Positions 62,046 to 64,000 of a stretch of DNA of 64,000 nucleotides are shown in pieces. The DNA comes from Fremontodendron californicum (taxonomy: Eukaryota; Streptophyta; Magnoliopsida; Malvales; Malvaceae), in the NCBI GenBank assembly GCA_030761205.1, contig JAULJL010000010.1:935001-999000 (forward strand), in the 5' to 3' direction. Numbering within the stretch: position 1 is the first letter of the stretch; every line of letters begins with the position of its first letter. The translations under genes and the position numbers were made by a program. The notes beneath the pieces are model-generated. The model was not told where the DNA came from. It worked only from the letters and a program-made list of their open reading frames with translations, and did no database searches.

Positions 62046-62384
62046 TTTATCAATATCTATAAATACAAGTTAACTTAACCCTAAATAATATATCAACAAA
62101 AATAGTCGTTAAGAAAACACTTCTAATTATTATATAACTTGGGAAGTATGATTTAAGGAAGGTGGAGAGTCGAAGAGAGAGACCCATATGGTCAACAATA
62201 TTCTACACGTTGCATCACTAAATGTTTGTGACGTGGCGTTTGCTGCTGACTTCGATTTTTGGTTTCTTCCGCCAATCATGGCCTCTTTTGCACCTCCCTT
62301 TCTTAACTTTTTTTATTAATTTTTTTTCATTCATGCACCTTCCTCTATTATTTTTTTGTTTTTTGTTTTTCTAAGCAGGTGTTT

Positions 62385-62545
62385 TTAAGATATTTTTTAA
62401 AATTAATTAATATATTTTTTATAATAATAATATTATATTAAATATAAAAATTTATAATTGTATTTATTATTTTTAATGCATTGAATAAAAATATTATTAT
62501 ATATTAAAAAATATTTTAGAGCTAGAATACTCGTTAACAATTTTT
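62385..62545. repeat. AT-rich dispersed repeat, copy 3
   Basis: Contains AATTAATTAATATATTTTTTATAAT and TTTTTAATGCATTGAATAAAAATATT in the order seen in copies 1 and 2. The right flank TACTCGTTAACAATTT may be part of an inverted end. Confidence 0.4.
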
Positions 62546-63766
62546 TTTTTTTTTCATAATGGACTCCTTCTATCCTTTATTAGGCTAAATTATATAATTA
62601 ATACTAATTTTCGTGTAACAAGATTATATGTTCTTTCCATTTTTGTTTTTTTACTTGATTATGGATTAACGTGTTAACTAATTACATTCACTATTTAGTT
62701 TAAGATAATTTATTTCTTTGTCTTAATTAGAAGCTAAGCTGTTTTACTTTTAATGTAAGAATTAAATAAATTTAATAATTTATGTATTCGTGTATTTATA
62801 TTTTATTTATATTATTTTTATGTCGTGTCATATTATATATATATATTTTGTAGTATCCAAAATTATCGGTAAAAATCAAGTAAAACTTTCTTTGAAAATA
62901 TATATAATGTAGAATTTACTAATGATAAGAAAGTAAATATGACTTTTAAATGATATTGCACTCTGATCGGATAAAATAGATGGAAAATTTGCAGGAAGAT
63001 GGTAGAGTAGACTAAAAAGGGGTTAAGTCAAAGTTTGCAAAAACTTCAAAGCATTAATTGCTCATAACCAAACAAGAGCTAGCTTGTTGACAATGTAAAA
63101 AGAAATTAATTACTTAGGTTTGGATTTCATCACTTGCTTGGATAATTTATTTAAAAACAATGCATGTATAATTTAAACATACAAGATAAGTAAAGAAATT
63201 ATGAGTTATTCAAATTAGCAAAACACATATAAATATAATTAAAGAGTCAAATATATTCACAAGTAGACAAAAAAGATTTGATTAGCTAATAATTTAGCGA
63301 TTTGTTAGCTAATCTATGGAAATATTTATTCAGCCAAACCTAAGAAAGAACAAATGAACAATTTCTTTAGAAGGGAAACAAATCCAAAAGTTAAAGAAAT
63401 CTTCATAAATATCTACGGCTTGAATATTAAGAAAGGAAAAATGTTAGGTGCACAAACGAAATATATCCAAAATACAAGGGGTTTCCCGATAAAATTAAAA
63501 AATATATATATATAAATATAAAATAAATCCTTTTTGGGGGACCCACCTCCCGACCATACTTCTTGGTCTTGGGGTACCAACGCGGTTTCGTTTCGCTTTC
63601 CAAAATTTTCCTTGCAAAAACTCCAACCAAACCACTCCATATCTCTCAAACTTTTGGTTTTCCTAAGATTAACTCAAATTTTTCTTTTTCCACATTTTTT
63701 TTGAGGAAGAAAAAGAAAATCTTTTTTTTTCCAGGGCAATTTTAGAGGACGGGAAAAGTTTCAGAC

Positions 63767-64000
63767 ATGAGTGAGTTTAGTCGTTACAGTTGTGTCTTAT
63801 TGTTAGTGGTTTTGGGGTTAAGCGCGGGAAGTTGTTACGGATTCGGTACTTTCGGGTTTGATATCCATCATAGGTACTCGAATCCTGTTAAGGGAATCTT
63901 GGCCGTTGATGAGTTACCGGTGAAGGGAAGTCCGGAGTATTATAGTGCTATGGTCCACCGTGATAAAATAATTAAGGGCCGTCGATTGGCGACGCTTAAT
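63767..64000 (+). CDS. Second aspartic protease, N-terminal part only (cut by window end)
   Basis: Seventy-eight codons are visible and the frame runs off the window. The protein begins with a clear signal peptide (CVLLLVVLGLSAGSCYG) followed by FGFDIHHRYSNPVKGIL and YYSAMVHRDKIIKGRRL. These match the prosegment of the protease at 57236-60321 (FTFEMHHRFSEPVKNW, EYYAVLAHRDRLLRGRKL), so the two are tandem paralogues. No catalytic residue lies within the visible part, so activity cannot be judged. The ATG follows an in-frame upstream region without other Met in the 5' leader. Confidence 0.88.
   Translation, partial: MSEFSRYSCVLLLVVLGLSAGSCYGFGTFGFDIHHRYSNPVKGILAVDELPVKGSPEYYSAMVHRDKIIKGRRLATLN

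Larger units (their letters stand above)
60322..63766. other. Intergenic between the two aspartic proteases
   Basis: AT-rich with two dispersed repeats (listed) and a short AAACCCTAAACCCTA telomere-like word at 61416-61430. A 16-base repeat GAAAATCTCCTTTGAT occurs twice within 61620-61680. The last 300 bases are the likely promoter of the partial gene at 63767. Confidence 0.45.

Overview
The window is nuclear DNA of a flowering plant, almost certainly a rosid-type eudicot. Genes are split by short AT-rich GT-AG introns, intergenic DNA is AT-rich and full of small non-autonomous DNA transposons, and every recognisable protein is of a plant family. No bacterial, viral or organellar block was seen, and no tRNA or rRNA gene. 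The species cannot be fixed from the sequence alone.

Layout. (1) 15-5889, minus: phospholipase D delta, 10 exons. (2) 8395-9779: a decayed, interrupted copy of the next gene, then a small TIR element. (3) 9783-10400, minus: a syringolide-induced 14-1-1-like protein. (4) 11420-19426, minus: RNA polymerase II largest subunit, 14 exons including the heptad-repeat tail. (5) 21273-21653, plus: a small Cys-rich protein of the At4g08330 type. (6) 23142-24480, plus: a conserved plant protein of unknown function. (7) 25988-32159, minus: aconitase, 20 exons. (8) 32300-36600: gene-free block with at least four TIR elements. (9) 36662-38234, plus: NEP1-interacting-type RING protein that lacks one zinc ligand. 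(10) 41246-43311, plus: receptor-like kinase with a broken frame. (11) 43732-47256, minus: DUF630/DUF632 (NRG2-like) protein. (12) 48561-49541: Mutator-like element. (13) 52444-54852, plus: single-exon OSCA/CSC1-like channel. (14) 57236-60321 and 63767-64000 (cut by the window edge), plus: two aspartic proteases in tandem.

PLD delta, RPB1, aconitase, NIP-type RING, OSCA4-type channel and aspartic protease follow the order I recall for the Arabidopsis At4g35790-At4g35880 block. The window is therefore an ancestral collinear segment expanded by transposons and a few extra genes. The genes do not form a pathway: they are membrane lipid signalling, transcription, central metabolism, ubiquitin/membrane, osmosensing and secreted proteolysis genes.

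I reconstructed exons by hand. For PLD, RPB1, aconitase, the RING gene, the DUF632 gene and the first protease, all exon phases join and the totals are whole codons. No clearly undescribed biological system is visible. The most notable items are a transposon whose target-site duplication contains a stop codon, a four-copy hAT MITE family with 8-bp duplications, three GC-AG introns in two housekeeping genes, the RING protein lacking a zinc-binding Cys, and the frame-broken kinase.
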